Of a stretch of 64,000 bases of DNA, positions 43,836 to 53,387 are shown piece after piece. Position 1 is the first letter of the stretch, and each line of letters opens with the position of its first letter. The notes under the pieces are model-generated. The model ran no database searches. It saw nothing but the letters and a program-made list of their open reading frames with translations, and was not told the origin of the DNA. The position numbers and the translations under genes were made by a program. This stretch comes from Pseudomonas oryzae (GTDB lineage Bacteria; Pseudomonadota; Gammaproteobacteria; Pseudomonadales; Pseudomonadaceae), in NCBI RefSeq assembly GCF_900104805.1, contig NZ_LT629751.1, positions 248,001-312,000 of the forward strand. The letters run 5' to 3'.

Positions 43836-43892
43836 TTTTCGTGGGCCGCATTATACAGAAAAAATCAGGCTGCACAAGGGCTTAGCAGAAAC

Positions 43893-43920
43893 AGAAAAGC
43901 CCGCGCTGGGCGGGCTTTTC
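43893..43920. terminator. Terminator between the two tRNA-Pro genes
   Basis: Stem AGAAAAGCCCGC / GCGGGCTTTTC around a short loop, the A-run and T-run on either side. It ends the leftward second tRNA-Pro transcript. Confidence 0.78.
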
Positions 43921-43958
43921 GATTCGATCCACCGACCTGTGTCGGTATCTCGGGAATT

Positions 43959-44035
43959 TGGTCGGAGCGACTGGATTCGAACCAGCGACCTTCTCGTCCC
44001 GAACGAGACGCGCTACCAAGCTGCGCTACGCTCCG
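43959..44035 (-). tRNA. tRNA-Pro (CGG), copy 2
   Basis: Same 77-base sequence as copy 1. The upstream (GTGGGGCGCATTCTACAGAA) and downstream (CGGGAATT) flanks are also nearly the same, showing a recent tandem duplication of about 200 bases. Confidence 0.95.
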
Positions 44036-44208
44036 TTTTCGTGGGGCGCATTCTACAGAAAAAATGAGAGAGCACAAGGGGTTAGCTGAACAAATATGAA
44101 AGTTTCGGCTGCCACAACGGTGGTCGCCCGCAGGCAGGTGCGTCCCGCCCCGTTGGTGTATAAAGCCGATCAGCGATTTTCATCCCGAACCCGGTCGTGG
44201 AGCCTCCG

Positions 44209-44748
44209 ATGAGCAAGCATGCCGATAGCGTTTTCGTTCCTCTGAACATTGCCGTTCTCACCGTCAGCGACACTCGCAGCCTGGATACCGACACCTCCGG
44301 CGGCCTGCTGGTCGAGCGCCTGCAGACGGCGGGGCACAACCTGGCGGCGCGCGTGCTGCTCAAGGACGACCTCTACCGCATCCGCGCCCAGGTGGCGCAG
44401 TGGATCGCCGAGGACGAGGTGCAGGTGGTGCTGATCACCGGCGGCACCGGCTTCACCGGTCGCGACAGCACCCCGGAGGCGGTGGCCTGCCTGCTCGACA
44501 AGCAGGTGGATGGCTTCGGCGAGCTGTTCCGGCAGATCTCCTTCGACGACATCGGCACCTCGACCATCCAGTCGCGCGCACTCGCCGGTCTGGCCAACGG
44601 CACCCTGGTGTGCTGCCTGCCGGGCTCGACCAACGCCTGCCGCACCGGCTGGGACGGCATCCTCGCCAGCCAGCTGGATGCTCGCCATCGGCCGTGCAAC
44701 TTCGTCGCCCATCTCAAGCAGGCGCCGGCCTGCGAGTCGCGCGGATGA
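44209..44748 (+). CDS. moaB: MoaB, molybdopterin adenylyltransferase-like
   Basis: 179-residue MogA/MoaB-fold protein of molybdenum cofactor synthesis. Seen: [21 protein letters not shown], the MPT-binding [18 protein letters not shown] and [19 protein letters not shown]. Acts with MoeA, encoded next with an ATGA overlap, to insert Mo into molybdopterin. GGAG lies before the ATG at 44209. Molybdenum cofactor is chemically separate from FeMo-co, so the closeness to nif need not mean shared function. Confidence 0.93.
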   Translation: MSKHADSVFVPLNIAVLTVSDTRSLDTDTSGGLLVERLQTAGHNLAARVLLKDDLYRIRAQVAQWIAEDEVQVVLITGGTGFTGRDSTPEAVACLLDKQVDGFGELFRQISFDDIGTSTIQSRALAGLANGTLVCCLPGSTNACRTGWDGILASQLDARHRPCNFVAHLKQAPACESRG

Positions 44749-45941
44749 GCGCGCTGCTGCCGCTGGAGCAGGCGCTCGAGCGCCTGCTGGCCCAGGCCGC
44801 GGCCGAGCCGCTGGTCGCGAGCGAGATGCTAGCCGCCGCCAGCGCCTCCGGCCGGGTGCTCGCCGCACCGCTGGTCAGTGGCCTCGACCTGCCGCCCTGG
44901 CCGAACAGCGCCATGGACGGCTACGCCCTGCGCCTGGCCGACTGGCAGGGCGAGCCGCTGGCGGTCAGCCAGCAGATATTCGCCGGTCAGGCGCCGCAGT
45001 CGCTGGCGCCGGGAACCTGCGCGCGCATCTTCACCGGCGCGCCGCTGCCGCAAGGCGCCGACACCGTGGAAATGCAGGAAAACGTCGAGGTGCTGGCCGA
45101 TGGCCGGGTACGGTTTCGCGAGGCGCTGCGCGTCGGGCAGAACGTGCGCCCGCAGGGCCAGGAGATCCGCGCCGGCGAGACCCTGCTGGAGGCCGGGACC
45201 CTGCTCGGGCCGGCCGAGCTGGGGCTGGTCGCCTCGATCGGGGTGGCCAACGTCGAGGTGCGCCGTCGGCCACTGGTGGCGCTGCTGTCCACCGGTGACG
45301 AACTGGTCGAGCCGGGCCGAACGCTGGGCGCCGGGCAGATCTACAACAGCAACCGCGCGCTGCTTGCCGCCGCTCTCCAGCGCCTCGGCTGCGCGGTGCA
45401 GGACGCCGGTATCCTGCCTGACGATCTCGAGCGCACCCGCGAGCGATTGGCGGCGCTGGGCGACGCCGACCTGATCCTCTCCACCGGTGGGGTGTCGGTG
45501 GGCGAGGCGGACTGTCTCGGCCGGGTATTGCGCGAGGAGGGCGAGCTGACCCTGTGGAAGCTGGCGCTCAAGCCCGGCAAGCCGCTGACCTGCGGTCGCT
45601 ACCGCGGCACGCCGCTGATCGGCCTGCCCGGCAATCCGGCGGCGAGCCTGGTGACCTTCGCCCTGCTGGTGCGCCCCTACCTGCTGCGTCGCCTGGGCGT
45701 GACGCGCCTCGAGCCGCTGCGCTTCGCCGTGCCGGCCGGTTTCGCCTGGCCGAAGGCCGGTGGCCGTCGCGAGTTCCTGCGCGCGCGCCTGGAGCAGGGC
45801 AGGGCGGTGCTCTACCCCAACCAGAGTTCCGGGGTGCTGCGCAGCGCCGCCTGGGCCGACGGTCTGGTCGAGGTGCGCGAGGGCACGACGCTGGCCGAGG
45901 GGGAGGCGGTCAACTTCATTCCCCTGGCGGGGCTTATCTGA
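44745..45941 (+). CDS. moeA: MoeA molybdopterin molybdenumtransferase
   Basis: 398 residues in the four-domain MoeA layout. The N-terminal part has [15 protein letters not shown], and the hinge region [15 protein letters not shown]. The MPT-binding core has [37 protein letters not shown] and the Mo-insertion loop [23 protein letters not shown]. Domain IV ends NFIPLAGLI. Inserts molybdate into adenylylated molybdopterin. Translationally coupled to moaB. Confidence 0.94.
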   Translation: MSALLPLEQALERLLAQAAAEPLVASEMLAAASASGRVLAAPLVSGLDLPPWPNSAMDGYALRLADWQGEPLAVSQQIFAGQAPQSLAPGTCARIFTGAPLPQGADTVEMQENVEVLADGRVRFREALRVGQNVRPQGQEIRAGETLLEAGTLLGPAELGLVASIGVANVEVRRRPLVALLSTGDELVEPGRTLGAGQIYNSNRALLAAALQRLGCAVQDAGILPDDLERTRERLAALGDADLILSTGGVSVGEADCLGRVLREEGELTLWKLALKPGKPLTCGRYRGTPLIGLPGNPAASLVTFALLVRPYLLRRLGVTRLEPLRFAVPAGFAWPKAGGRREFLRARLEQGRAVLYPNQSSGVLRSAAWADGLVEVREGTTLAEGEAVNFIPLAGLI

Positions 45942-46041
45942 GTTCGCCATGACCCCGGGCATGCCCTTGTCATCCGGCTTCGACTAGAGTCAGAGGCTGT
46001 TGGCCGGGCAGACCGGCGCCACAGTAGCAAGGAGTGTTGCG

Positions 46042-47118
46042 ATGACCATGATGAAAGCCGCCGTCTTCGTAGAACCCGGGCGTATCGAGCTGGTCGACAA
46101 GCCGATCCCGCCGGTGGGCCCCAACGACGCACTGGTGCGCATCACCACCACCACCATCTGCGGCACCGACGTGCACATCCTCAAGGGCGAGTATCCGGTG
46201 GCCAAGGGGCTGACCGTCGGCCACGAGCCGGTGGGCATCATCGAGAAGCTCGGCAGCAACGTGCAGGGCTACCAGGAAGGCCAGCGGGTGATCGCCGGGG
46301 CGATCTGCCCGAGCTTCACCTCCTACGCCTGCCAGGACGGCTACCCGGCCCAGGACGGCGGTTGCTCCTGCCACGGCTACAAGCCGATGGGCGGCTGGCG
46401 CTTCGGCAACACCATCGACGGCACCCAGGCCGAGTACGTGCTGGTGCCCGACGCCCAGGCCAACCTGGCGCCGGTGCCGGACGGCCTCACCGACGAGCAG
46501 GTGCTGATGTGCCCGGATATCATGTCCACCGGCTTCGCCGGCGCCGAGGCGGCCAACATCAAGATCGGCGACGTGGTCGCGGTGTTCGCCCAAGGGCCGA
46601 TCGGCCTGTGCGCCACCGCCGGCGCCAAGCTGCGCGGGGCGAGCCTGATCATCGCCGTGGACGGGGTCAACGAGCGCCTGGAGATCGCCCGCAAGCTGGG
46701 CGCCGACGTGACCCTTAACTTCCGCGAGGTGGACGTGGTCGAGGAGATCCTCAAGCTGACCGGCGGTCGCGGTGTGGACGCCTCGATCGAGGCGCTCGGC
46801 CTGCAGTCGACCTTCGAAAACGCCCTGCGCGTGCTCAAGCCGGGCGGCACCCTGTCCAGCCTGGGCGTGTATTCCAGCGACCTGACCATCCCGCTGGGCG
46901 CCTTCCACGCCGGCCTCGGCGACAACAAGATCGTCACCTCGCTGTGCCCGGGCGGCAAGGAGCGCATGCGCCGCCTGCTCAACGTGGTGGCTTCCGGGCG
47001 GGTCGACCTCGGTGCGCTGGTCACCCACGAGTACAAGCTCGAGCAGATCGTCGACGCCTACGACCTGTTCTCCCATCAGCGCGACGGCGTGCTCAAGGTG
47101 GCGATCAAGCCGTTCTGA
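46042..47118 (+). CDS. Zinc-dependent secondary alcohol dehydrogenase
   Basis: 358-residue medium-chain dehydrogenase. Catalytic zinc ligands: Cys40 (TTICGTDVH), His61-Glu62 (VGHEPVG) and Asp in the MCPDIMSTGFAGAE segment. Rossmann fold: VVAVFAQGPIGLCATAGAKL. The loop after CPSFTSYACQDGYPAQDGG lacks the four-Cys structural zinc lobe, as in the isopropanol dehydrogenases of Clostridium and Thermoanaerobacter. Substrate is thus probably a small secondary alcohol or ketone, not shown. AAGGAG precedes the ATG at 46042. Confidence 0.88.
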   Translation: MTMMKAAVFVEPGRIELVDKPIPPVGPNDALVRITTTTICGTDVHILKGEYPVAKGLTVGHEPVGIIEKLGSNVQGYQEGQRVIAGAICPSFTSYACQDGYPAQDGGCSCHGYKPMGGWRFGNTIDGTQAEYVLVPDAQANLAPVPDGLTDEQVLMCPDIMSTGFAGAEAANIKIGDVVAVFAQGPIGLCATAGAKLRGASLIIAVDGVNERLEIARKLGADVTLNFREVDVVEEILKLTGGRGVDASIEALGLQSTFENALRVLKPGGTLSSLGVYSSDLTIPLGAFHAGLGDNKIVTSLCPGGKERMRRLLNVVASGRVDLGALVTHEYKLEQIVDAYDLFSHQRDGVLKVAIKPF

Positions 47119-47139
47119 AGCCCTTTGTCCGGCGCGCGG

Positions 47140-47158
47140 AGCCCGGCATTGCCGGGCT
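47140..47158 (+). terminator. Hairpin after the alcohol dehydrogenase gene
   Basis: Stem AGCCCGGC / GCCGGGCT with loop ATT, 22 bases past the stop, followed by TCGTCGTTTCC. Confidence 0.6.
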
Positions 47159-47244
47159 TCGTCGTTTCCGGGGGATGGCTGGAGCGGCGGGCGCCGCGGC
47201 TGCTACCATTTGGCCTTTGCACAACCGCTCAGTTCGAGAGTCCC

Positions 47245-48726
47245 ATGACCACCGTCCGTACCCGCATCGCGCCGTCGCCCACCGGCGATCCGCACGTTGG
47301 CACCGCCTACATCGCCCTGTTCAACCTGTGCTTCGCCCGTCAGCACGGCGGCCAGTTCATCCTGCGCATCGAGGACACCGACCAGCTGCGCTCCAGCCGC
47401 GAGTCGGAGCAGCAGATCTTCGACGCCCTGCGCTGGCTGGGCATCGAGTGGGACGAGGGTCCGGACGTCGGCGGCCCGCACGGCCCGTACCGGCAGAGCG
47501 AGCGCGGCCACATCTACAAGCAGTACGCCGACGAGCTGGTGGACAAGGGCCACGCCTTCCACTGCTTCTGCAGCGCCGAGCGCCTCGATGCGGTGCGCGC
47601 CGAGCAGATGGCCAACAAGGAAACCCCGCGCTACGACGGTCACTGCATGCACCTCTCCAGGGACGAAGTGCAGCAGCGCCTGGCCGCCGGCGAGCCCAAC
47701 GTGATCCGCATGAAGGTGCCGACGGAAGGCGTCTGCGTGGTGCCGGACCTGCTACGCGGCGACGTGGAGATCCCCTGGGATCGCATGGACATGCAGGTGC
47801 TGATGAAGACCGACGGTCTGCCCACCTACTTCCTCGCCAACGTGGTCGACGACTACCTGATGGGCATCACCCACGTGCTGCGCGGCGAGGAGTGGCTGCC
47901 GTCGGCGCCCAAGCTGATCAAGCTGTACGAGTACTTCGGCTGGGAGCAGCCCAAGCTGGTGTACATGCCGCTCTTGCGCAATCCGGACAAGTCCAAGCTG
48001 TCCAAGCGCAAGAATCCGACCTCGATCACCTTCTACCAGCGCATGGGCTTTTTGCCCGAGGCGATGCTCAACTACCTCGGCCGCATGGGCTGGTCGATGC
48101 CCGACGAGCGCGAGAAATTCTCGCTGGCCGAGATGATCGAGCACTTCGACGTCAGCCGCGTGTCGCTGGGCGGGCCGATCTTCGACATCGAGAAGCTGTC
48201 CTGGCTGAACGGCCAGTGGCTGCGCGAGCTGTCGGTCGAGCAGTTCGCCGCCGAGGTGCAGAAGTGGGCGCTCAACCCCGAGTACCTGATGAAGATCGCC
48301 CCGCACGCGCAGAGCCGCGTCGAGACCTTCAGTCAGCTGGCGCCGCTGGCCGGCTTCTTCTTCATGGGCGGGGTCAATCCCGATGCGAAGCTGTTCGAGC
48401 ACAAGAAGCTGTCGCCCGAGCAGGTGCGCCAGGCGCTGCAGCTGATCCTCTGGAAGCTGGAAGCGCTGCGCCAGTGGAACAAGGACAACATCACCGCGAT
48501 CATCCAGAAGGTCGCCGAGCACCTCGGCTACAAGCTGCGCGACCTGATGCCGCTGATCTTCCCGGCCATCAGCGGCCAGGCCAGCTCGGTATCGGTGCTC
48601 GACGCCATGGAGATCCTCGGTCCCGACCTGTCCCGGTTCCGCCTGCGCCAGGCCGTCGAGCTGCTCGGCGGCGTGTCGAAGAAGGAAACCAAGGAGTGGG
48701 AGAAGCTGCTGGCGGAGATCGTCTGA
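47245..48726 (+). CDS. gltX: Glutamyl-tRNA synthetase
   Basis: 493-residue class Ia synthetase charging tRNA-Glu. The HIGH-type motif is [11 protein letters not shown] near residue 9, and the KMSKS-type motif is SKLSKRKN near 252. [11 protein letters not shown] and the zinc-region [10 protein letters not shown] are also seen. Followed by tRNA-Ala and tRNA-Glu genes, so the enzyme and its substrate RNA are adjacent, the arrangement common in Pseudomonas. Confidence 0.96.
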   Translation: MTTVRTRIAPSPTGDPHVGTAYIALFNLCFARQHGGQFILRIEDTDQLRSSRESEQQIFDALRWLGIEWDEGPDVGGPHGPYRQSERGHIYKQYADELVDKGHAFHCFCSAERLDAVRAEQMANKETPRYDGHCMHLSRDEVQQRLAAGEPNVIRMKVPTEGVCVVPDLLRGDVEIPWDRMDMQVLMKTDGLPTYFLANVVDDYLMGITHVLRGEEWLPSAPKLIKLYEYFGWEQPKLVYMPLLRNPDKSKLSKRKNPTSITFYQRMGFLPEAMLNYLGRMGWSMPDEREKFSLAEMIEHFDVSRVSLGGPIFDIEKLSWLNGQWLRELSVEQFAAEVQKWALNPEYLMKIAPHAQSRVETFSQLAPLAGFFFMGGVNPDAKLFEHKKLSPEQVRQALQLILWKLEALRQWNKDNITAIIQKVAEHLGYKLRDLMPLIFPAISGQASSVSVLDAMEILGPDLSRFRLRQAVELLGGVSKKETKEWEKLLAEIV

Positions 48727-48815
48727 GGCGGTTGCAGTGGCGGGGCGCCCGCCACTGCATTCCCTAAGTGATTGTTCTGCCAACGAAAAAAAAACGGAAA
48801 AAAATGGCGAAGGTG

Positions 48816-48844
48816 TTGACGAGCTCTCCAAGGGCCTTTAACAT
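48816..48844 (+). promoter_or_regulatory. Sigma-70 promoter of the tRNA cluster
   Basis: -35 TTGACG and -10 TAACAT with exactly 17 bases between, then a GC-rich discriminator (TCGCCCCGC) as in stringently controlled stable-RNA promoters. An A-rich stretch (48785-48803) upstream resembles an UP element. Confidence 0.8.
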
Positions 48845-48895
48845 TCGCCCCGCTTCACGACGAGCCAGGCTCGCAGGCGAAGCAACCACGAAAGT

Positions 48896-48971
<76 letters not shown>

Positions 48972-49021
48972 AATTTCCAGCGACACGCCAGGCGGTAACG
49001 GCGGGTTGCACGAAGGATTGC

Positions 49022-49097
49022 GTCCCCTTCGTCTAGTGGCCTAGGACACCGCCCTTTCACGGCGGTAACAGGGGTTCGAGTCCCCTAGGGGACGCCA
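49022..49097 (+). tRNA. tRNA-Glu (TTC), copy 1
   Basis: 76 bases starting GTCCCCTTCGTCTAGTGG and ending with encoded CCA. Anticodon loop CTTTCAC gives TTC. Confidence 0.96.
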
Positions 49098-49141
49098 CTA
49101 TTCCAGCGCACTGCCAAGGTGGTGCAGCTCAAGCGGTACTT

Positions 49142-49217
<76 letters not shown>

Positions 49218-49256
49218 ATTTCCAGCGGTCCGCCAGCGGATCGTACGAAGGTTTAC

Positions 49257-49332
49257 GTCCCCTTCGTCTAGTGGCCTAGGACACCGCCCTTTCACGGCGG
49301 TAACAGGGGTTCGAGTCCCCTAGGGGACGCCA
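49257..49332 (+). tRNA. tRNA-Glu (TTC), copy 2
   Basis: Identical to copy 1. The Glu-to-Ala spacer after it is the same as that after copy 1. Confidence 0.96.
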
Positions 49333-49376
49333 CTATTCCAGCGCACTGCCAAGGTGGTGCAGCTCAAGCGGTACTT

Positions 49377-49452
<76 letters not shown>

Positions 49453-49491
49453 ATTCCCAGCGGTCCGCCAGCGGATCGTACGAAGGTTTAC

Positions 49492-49567
49492 GTCCCCTTC
49501 GTCTAGTGGCCTAGGACACCGCCCTTTCACGGCGGTAACAGGGGTTCGAGTCCCCTAGGGGACGCCA
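49492..49567 (+). tRNA. tRNA-Glu (TTC), copy 3
   Basis: Identical to the other copies; last gene of the tRNA transcript. Confidence 0.96.
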
Positions 49568-49587
49568 ATTTTCCCGTTCTGGGATCA

Positions 49588-49627
49588 AGAGGGTCATTCC
49601 GAGTTTTGAAATGGCCCTTTTTGTTTT
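49588..49627 (+). terminator. Terminator of the tRNA cluster
   Basis: Stem AGGGTCATT / AATGGCCCT (one G-U pair) with an 11-base loop, followed by TTTTTGTTTTT. Confidence 0.88.
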
Positions 49628-49819
49628 TCCGCGCCGCCCCCTTCCTCTCCGATTCGCCATGCGCCGCTCTGGCTCGCGCATCGCGATGCTGCGACTGTCA
49701 TCACACTGTCAATTGATCTGGGTACGTTGCCCGCACTTTTCATGCGGGATAAGCTGGCCAGAGCCGCCAAGCTGGCAGCCATTCTAATAACGATTACTAC
49801 CTCGGGACGGACAGACAAC

Positions 49820-50227
49820 ATGACTTTCATGCCGTGGAGCAGCGAACTCGAAGTCGGTATTGAGCAGATCGACGAGCAACACCGCTGGCTGGTCAACCAG
49901 ACCAACCAGCTGTACGACAGCCTGGCCAGTGACGCGACGGGGGCCGCAGAGGTCGGTGCGGTGCTGGAGGGGCTGATGGACTACACGGTCAACCACTTCA
50001 TCGTCGAGGAGGAACTCTTCCAGCGCCTCGGCTATCCGGAAAGCGCTGCCCACAAGGCCCAGCACGACCAGTTCATCGCCCAGGTCATGAGCCTGCTGCA
50101 GCGCCACGAGGCCGGCGAGGTCTCCGGCAACGAAACCCTCTCCCTGCTCGCCGACTGGCTGGCGCACCACATCCTCAAGGTCGACAAGGCCTACGTGTCC
50201 TTCTTCCATCAGCATGGCGTGCACTGA
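49820..50227 (+). CDS. Bacteriohemerythrin
   Basis: 135-residue four-helix diiron O2-binding protein. Ligand motifs: His in EQIDEQHRWL, HxxxE as HFIVEEELF, HxxxH in AAHKAQHDQF, and HHILKVDKAY (HxxxxD). It may store oxygen or lower free O2, which fits a diazotroph, but the gene stands alone after the tRNA terminator. Only a weak ribosome-binding sequence (GGGACGG) is seen 13 bases before the ATG. Confidence 0.92.
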   Translation: MTFMPWSSELEVGIEQIDEQHRWLVNQTNQLYDSLASDATGAAEVGAVLEGLMDYTVNHFIVEEELFQRLGYPESAAHKAQHDQFIAQVMSLLQRHEAGEVSGNETLSLLADWLAHHILKVDKAYVSFFHQHGVH

Positions 50228-50295
50228 GCCGTCCGGCTCTTGCACGGCGCGACGAATGCCGCATCATGGCCCTCATCCTTCTGGTGGGGCCAGCC

Positions 50296-50976
50296 ATGAG
50301 TCTTCCCGTTCTTCACCGGTATCCTGACCGTGACACCTGCGCCGCCGAGCTGGCGCAGGTACTGGTCTCCCGTCTGGCTGCCCGGCGGAGCGCCGGACTT
50401 GCTCGTTTGCTCCTGCCCGGCGGACAGACTCCGCAACTCCTGCTGCAGAACTTGGCGCGACTGGACCTGGACTGGACGCAGGTCGAGGTGTCGCCCAGCG
50501 ACGAGCGCTGGGTGGCGGCGGACGACCCGGCCAGCAACCTGCTTTTGCTGCGTCGGGCGCTGCCGCAGGCGCTACTGATCGATCCGCGTCAGGGAGCGAC
50601 GCCGCAGCTGGCGGCGCAGGGCTGGGGAAAATCGTTGCGCGCCAGGCTGCCGCTCACCGCGGTGCTGCTGGGGATGGGCGAGGATGGCCACTTCGCTTCG
50701 CTGTTTCCCGGCATGCCGGGGCTCGCGGCGGCCCTGGCGGCCGAGGCCGTGCCCACCGCACTGGTAGGCGAGGCGCCAGTGGAGCCGCGGCTGCGCCTGA
50801 CGCCGAACCTCGCGCTGCTGCTGCGCAGCGACTGGCTGGGGCTGCTGGTGTTCGGCGAGGCCAAGCGGGCGCTGCTCGAGGCGGTGTTGGCGGATCGGCC
50901 GGCAACCCGCCATCTGCCCGTGCATGCGCTGCTGCAACAGGCCGGCAATCGCCTGCAGATACACTGGGCGCCCTGA
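50296..50976 (+). CDS. pgl: 6-phosphogluconolactonase
   Basis: 226-residue enzyme of the Pgl/DevB family, hydrolysing 6-phosphogluconolactone. Visible: LLLPGGQTPQLLLQNLARLDLDW, the VSPSDERWVAADDPASN loop and LGMGEDGHFASLFPG with the catalytic acidic residue. Ends PVHALLQQAGNRLQIHW. Followed after 145 bases by a KDPG aldolase gene; both are Entner-Doudoroff-route enzymes. zwf and edd are not in the window. The upstream ATG at 50266 is possible but would add ten hydrophobic residues. Confidence 0.87.
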   Translation: MSLPVLHRYPDRDTCAAELAQVLVSRLAARRSAGLARLLLPGGQTPQLLLQNLARLDLDWTQVEVSPSDERWVAADDPASNLLLLRRALPQALLIDPRQGATPQLAAQGWGKSLRARLPLTAVLLGMGEDGHFASLFPGMPGLAAALAAEAVPTALVGEAPVEPRLRLTPNLALLLRSDWLGLLVFGEAKRALLEAVLADRPATRHLPVHALLQQAGNRLQIHWAP

Positions 50977-51121
50977 TCGGGACGCCAACTGTTGCGCTCG
51001 GTTATTCGCGCTCCTGATAGACTGGCGGCTTGATGGGGCGGCCGTCCGCCGCAGGGCGTCGGCTGGGCCGGCGTGGCGGTGCGGCCGGCGGTGGTTCGAT
51101 CCCGGACTGGGGGGAGTGAAG

Positions 51122-51772
51122 ATGGTTCTGACGATGGATGATGTGCTCAAGCAAGCACGCCCGGTCCTGCCGGTGCTGGTGATCGAGGATGCCGGCCTCG
51201 CGGTCGACCTGGCCCGCGCGCTGTACGCGGGTGGCATCGAGGTGCTGGAGGTGACCCTGCGCACGCCGCGCGCGCTGGAGGCGCTGGCGGCGATCCGCCG
51301 CGAGCTGCCGCAGCTGCTGGTCGGCGCGGGGACGCTGATCCATGCGCCGCAGTTCGCCGAGGCGCGCGACGCCGGCGCGCAGTTCGCGGTCAGCCCGGGC
51401 TGCACCGAGCGGCTGGCCAACGCCGCCGAGGACGCCGGCCTGCCGTACCTGCCGGGGGTGATGACGCCCTCGGAAGTACTGTTCGCCATCGAGCGGGGCT
51501 ATCGCTCGCTCAAGCTGTTCCCGGCCAACGGCGACGCCAGCGTGAAGATGCTCAAGAGCTTCAAGGAACCGTTCAACGGTATCCGCTTCTGTCCGACCGG
51601 CGGCATCAACCCGGACAACCTGCTGACCTTCCTGCGCCTGCCCAACGTCGCCTGCGTCGGCGGCACCTGGGTGGCGCCGAGCAGCCTGGTGCGCGCCCGC
51701 GCCTGGGACCAGATCACCCAGCTGGCCCACGAGGCCTGCACCCTGGCCGCCAGCGTGGAACGCGGCGCGTGA
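51122..51772 (+). CDS. eda: 2-keto-3-deoxy-6-phosphogluconate aldolase
   Basis: 216-residue class I aldolase cutting KDPG into pyruvate and glyceraldehyde 3-phosphate. Motifs: [18 protein letters not shown] with the catalytic Glu, [17 protein letters not shown], and the Schiff-base lysine in [13 protein letters not shown], then [12 protein letters not shown] and phosphate-binding VGGTWVAP. Its end overlaps the next GTG by TGA/GTG sharing. Confidence 0.92.
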   Translation: MVLTMDDVLKQARPVLPVLVIEDAGLAVDLARALYAGGIEVLEVTLRTPRALEALAAIRRELPQLLVGAGTLIHAPQFAEARDAGAQFAVSPGCTERLANAAEDAGLPYLPGVMTPSEVLFAIERGYRSLKLFPANGDASVKMLKSFKEPFNGIRFCPTGGINPDNLLTFLRLPNVACVGGTWVAPSSLVRARAWDQITQLAHEACTLAASVERGA

Positions 51773-52203
51773 GCTGGCTGCGGCCGGCGCCCTTCGTTCT
51801 CGACATCGAGGTCGGCGCCGAGCACATCGACGAGTTCGCCCACGTCAACAACGTGGTGTACGTCGGCTGGCTGGAGCAGTGCGCCTGGGCGCACTCGCGC
51901 TCTCTGGGGCTGTCGCTGGACGACTATCGCCGCCTGGACCGCGGCATGCTGGTGGTGCGTCACGAGATCGACTATCTGGCTGCTGCCCGCGAGGGCGAGC
52001 GCCTGCAGCTGGGCACCTGGGTCGTCGAGAGCGACGGCCGGCTGAGCATTGCCCGGCAGTTCCAGCTGCGCCGTCCGGCCGACGGCGCCACCCTGCTGCG
52101 TGCGCGCACCCGTTTCGTCTGCGCCGAGCTGTCCAGCGGCAAGCCGCGGCGCATGCCGGTGGAGTTCGTCGAACGCTACGGGCGGGCGCTGGCGGCCGAC
52201 TGA
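51769..52203 (+). CDS. Hotdog-fold acyl-CoA thioesterase (YbgC/4HBT type)
   Basis: 144 residues, GTG start inside the eda stop. The signature [21 protein letters not shown] has the active-site Asp/Glu and the Asn-Asn of the 4-hydroxybenzoyl-CoA thioesterase family. Then [18 protein letters not shown] and FVCAEL strands. Substrate unknown. Translation is coupled to eda, an unusual partner. Confidence 0.87.
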   Translation: MSWLRPAPFVLDIEVGAEHIDEFAHVNNVVYVGWLEQCAWAHSRSLGLSLDDYRRLDRGMLVVRHEIDYLAAAREGERLQLGTWVVESDGRLSIARQFQLRRPADGATLLRARTRFVCAELSSGKPRRMPVEFVERYGRALAAD

Positions 52204-52286
52204 GCGCCTTTCGCCGGCGGCGGCTCGCCGCCCGGACGGCATCCCTTTACAATCCGCGCCCCGTTCATTCCCGCGAGAATCCCGCC

Positions 52287-53267
52287 GTGCAGATTGCCCT
52301 GGCGCCCATGCAGGGCCTGGTCGATGACATCCTCCGCGAACTGCTCACCGAGATCGGTGGCGTCGACTGGTGCGTCAGCGAGTTCGTGCGCATCTGCGAC
52401 CGCCTGCTGCCGCTGTCCAGCTTCCGCAAGCTGGCTCCCGAGCTGGACCACGGCTGGCGTACCGCCAGCGGCACGCCGATGCGCCTGCAGTTGCTCGGCT
52501 CCGACCCCGTGTGCCTGGCCGACAACGCCGCCTATGCCGCGAGCCTCGGCGCGCCGGCGATCGACCTCAACTTCGGCTGCCCGGCCAAGACGGTGAACAA
52601 GTCGCGTGGCGGCGCGGTGTTGCTCAGGGAGCCGGAGCTGCTGCATGCGATCCTCTGCGAAGTGCGCCGCAGCGTGCCGGCCACGGTGCCGGTGACCGCC
52701 AAGATGCGCCTGGGCTACGACAGCCCGGCGCCGGCGCTGGACTGCGCCCGCGCGCTGGTCGAGGGCGGCGCGGAGATGCTGGTGGTGCATGCACGCACCA
52801 AGGTCGAGGGCTACCGCCCCCCGGCGCACTGGGAATGGGTGGCGCGGGTGCAGGAGGTGGTCGACGTTCCCGTCTACGCCAACGGCGAGATCTGGACGGT
52901 GGAGGACTGGCGGCGCTGCCGCGAGGTGAGCGGCGCAGCGAACATCATGCTCGGCCGTGGCCTGGTCTCGCGCCCCGACCTGGCCCGGCAGATCGCCGCC
53001 GCCGCAGCCGGCCGCGCGCCGGAGCCGCTCACCTGGGAGGAGTTCCAGCCGCTGCTGCGGCGCTTCTGGCGCATCCTCCGCCAGCGGCTGATCCCGCGCT
53101 CGGCGCCGGGCCGCCTCAAGCAGTGGCTGGCGATGCTGGCGCGCAGCTATCCCGAGGCGCAGGCGCTGTTCGACACGATCCGCCGCGAGGAGGACTGCGC
53201 GCGGCTGGATGTGCTGCTCGGTCTGCACGCCGAGGCGCTGGCGCGGCCGGAAGCCATCCCTGCGTAG
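52287..53267 (+). CDS. dusC: tRNA-dihydrouridine(16) synthase DusC
   Basis: 326-residue FMN enzyme reducing uridine in t[23 protein letters not shown] at the start, [21 protein letters not shown] with the catalytic Cys, [32 protein letters not shown] and [13 protein letters not shown]. The C-terminal helical RNA-binding part fits DusC. GTG start at 52287 after CGCGAGAATCC. The TAG stop lies within the arm of the palindromic repeat that follows. Confidence 0.92.
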   Translation: MQIALAPMQGLVDDILRELLTEIGGVDWCVSEFVRICDRLLPLSSFRKLAPELDHGWRTASGTPMRLQLLGSDPVCLADNAAYAASLGAPAIDLNFGCPAKTVNKSRGGAVLLREPELLHAILCEVRRSVPATVPVTAKMRLGYDSPAPALDCARALVEGGAEMLVVHARTKVEGYRPPAHWEWVARVQEVVDVPVYANGEIWTVEDWRRCREVSGAANIMLGRGLVSRPDLARQIAAAAAGRAPEPLTWEEFQPLLRRFWRILRQRLIPRSAPGRLKQWLAMLARSYPEAQALFDTIRREEDCARLDVLLGLHAEALARPEAIPA

Positions 53268-53387
53268 GGTGGGTTAGGCTGTAGGCCGTAACCCACCGAC
53301 CGAGCCACAGGCTCGGCACTTTGCCCATGCGCGACCTTACGGTCGCGACTGTGGGTTACGCCGCTGCGCGGCTAACCCACCCTACGC
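53262..53387. repeat. GTAGGG-family palindrome overlapping two stop codons
   Basis: Terminal arms GCGTAGGGTGGGTTA (53262-53276) and TAACCCACCCTACGC (53373-53387) are perfect inverted copies, 15 bp. Inside are GTAACCCACC/GTGGGTTAC arms and two smaller hairpins (GAGCC..GGCTC, GCGACC..GGTCGC). The left arm supplies the dusC stop, the right arm the lysR-type stop. Confidence 0.88.

Noticed and set aside
43561-44100. Mobile-island border at tRNA-Pro
   Set aside because: No integrase, no partial tRNA copy at the left side of nif and no insertion sequence; the duplication alone does not show transfer.
44209-45941. moaB-moeA as part of the nif molybdenum pathway
   Set aside because: These enzymes make molybdopterin, which nitrogenase does not use; there is no NifA site or sigma-54 promoter before moaB.
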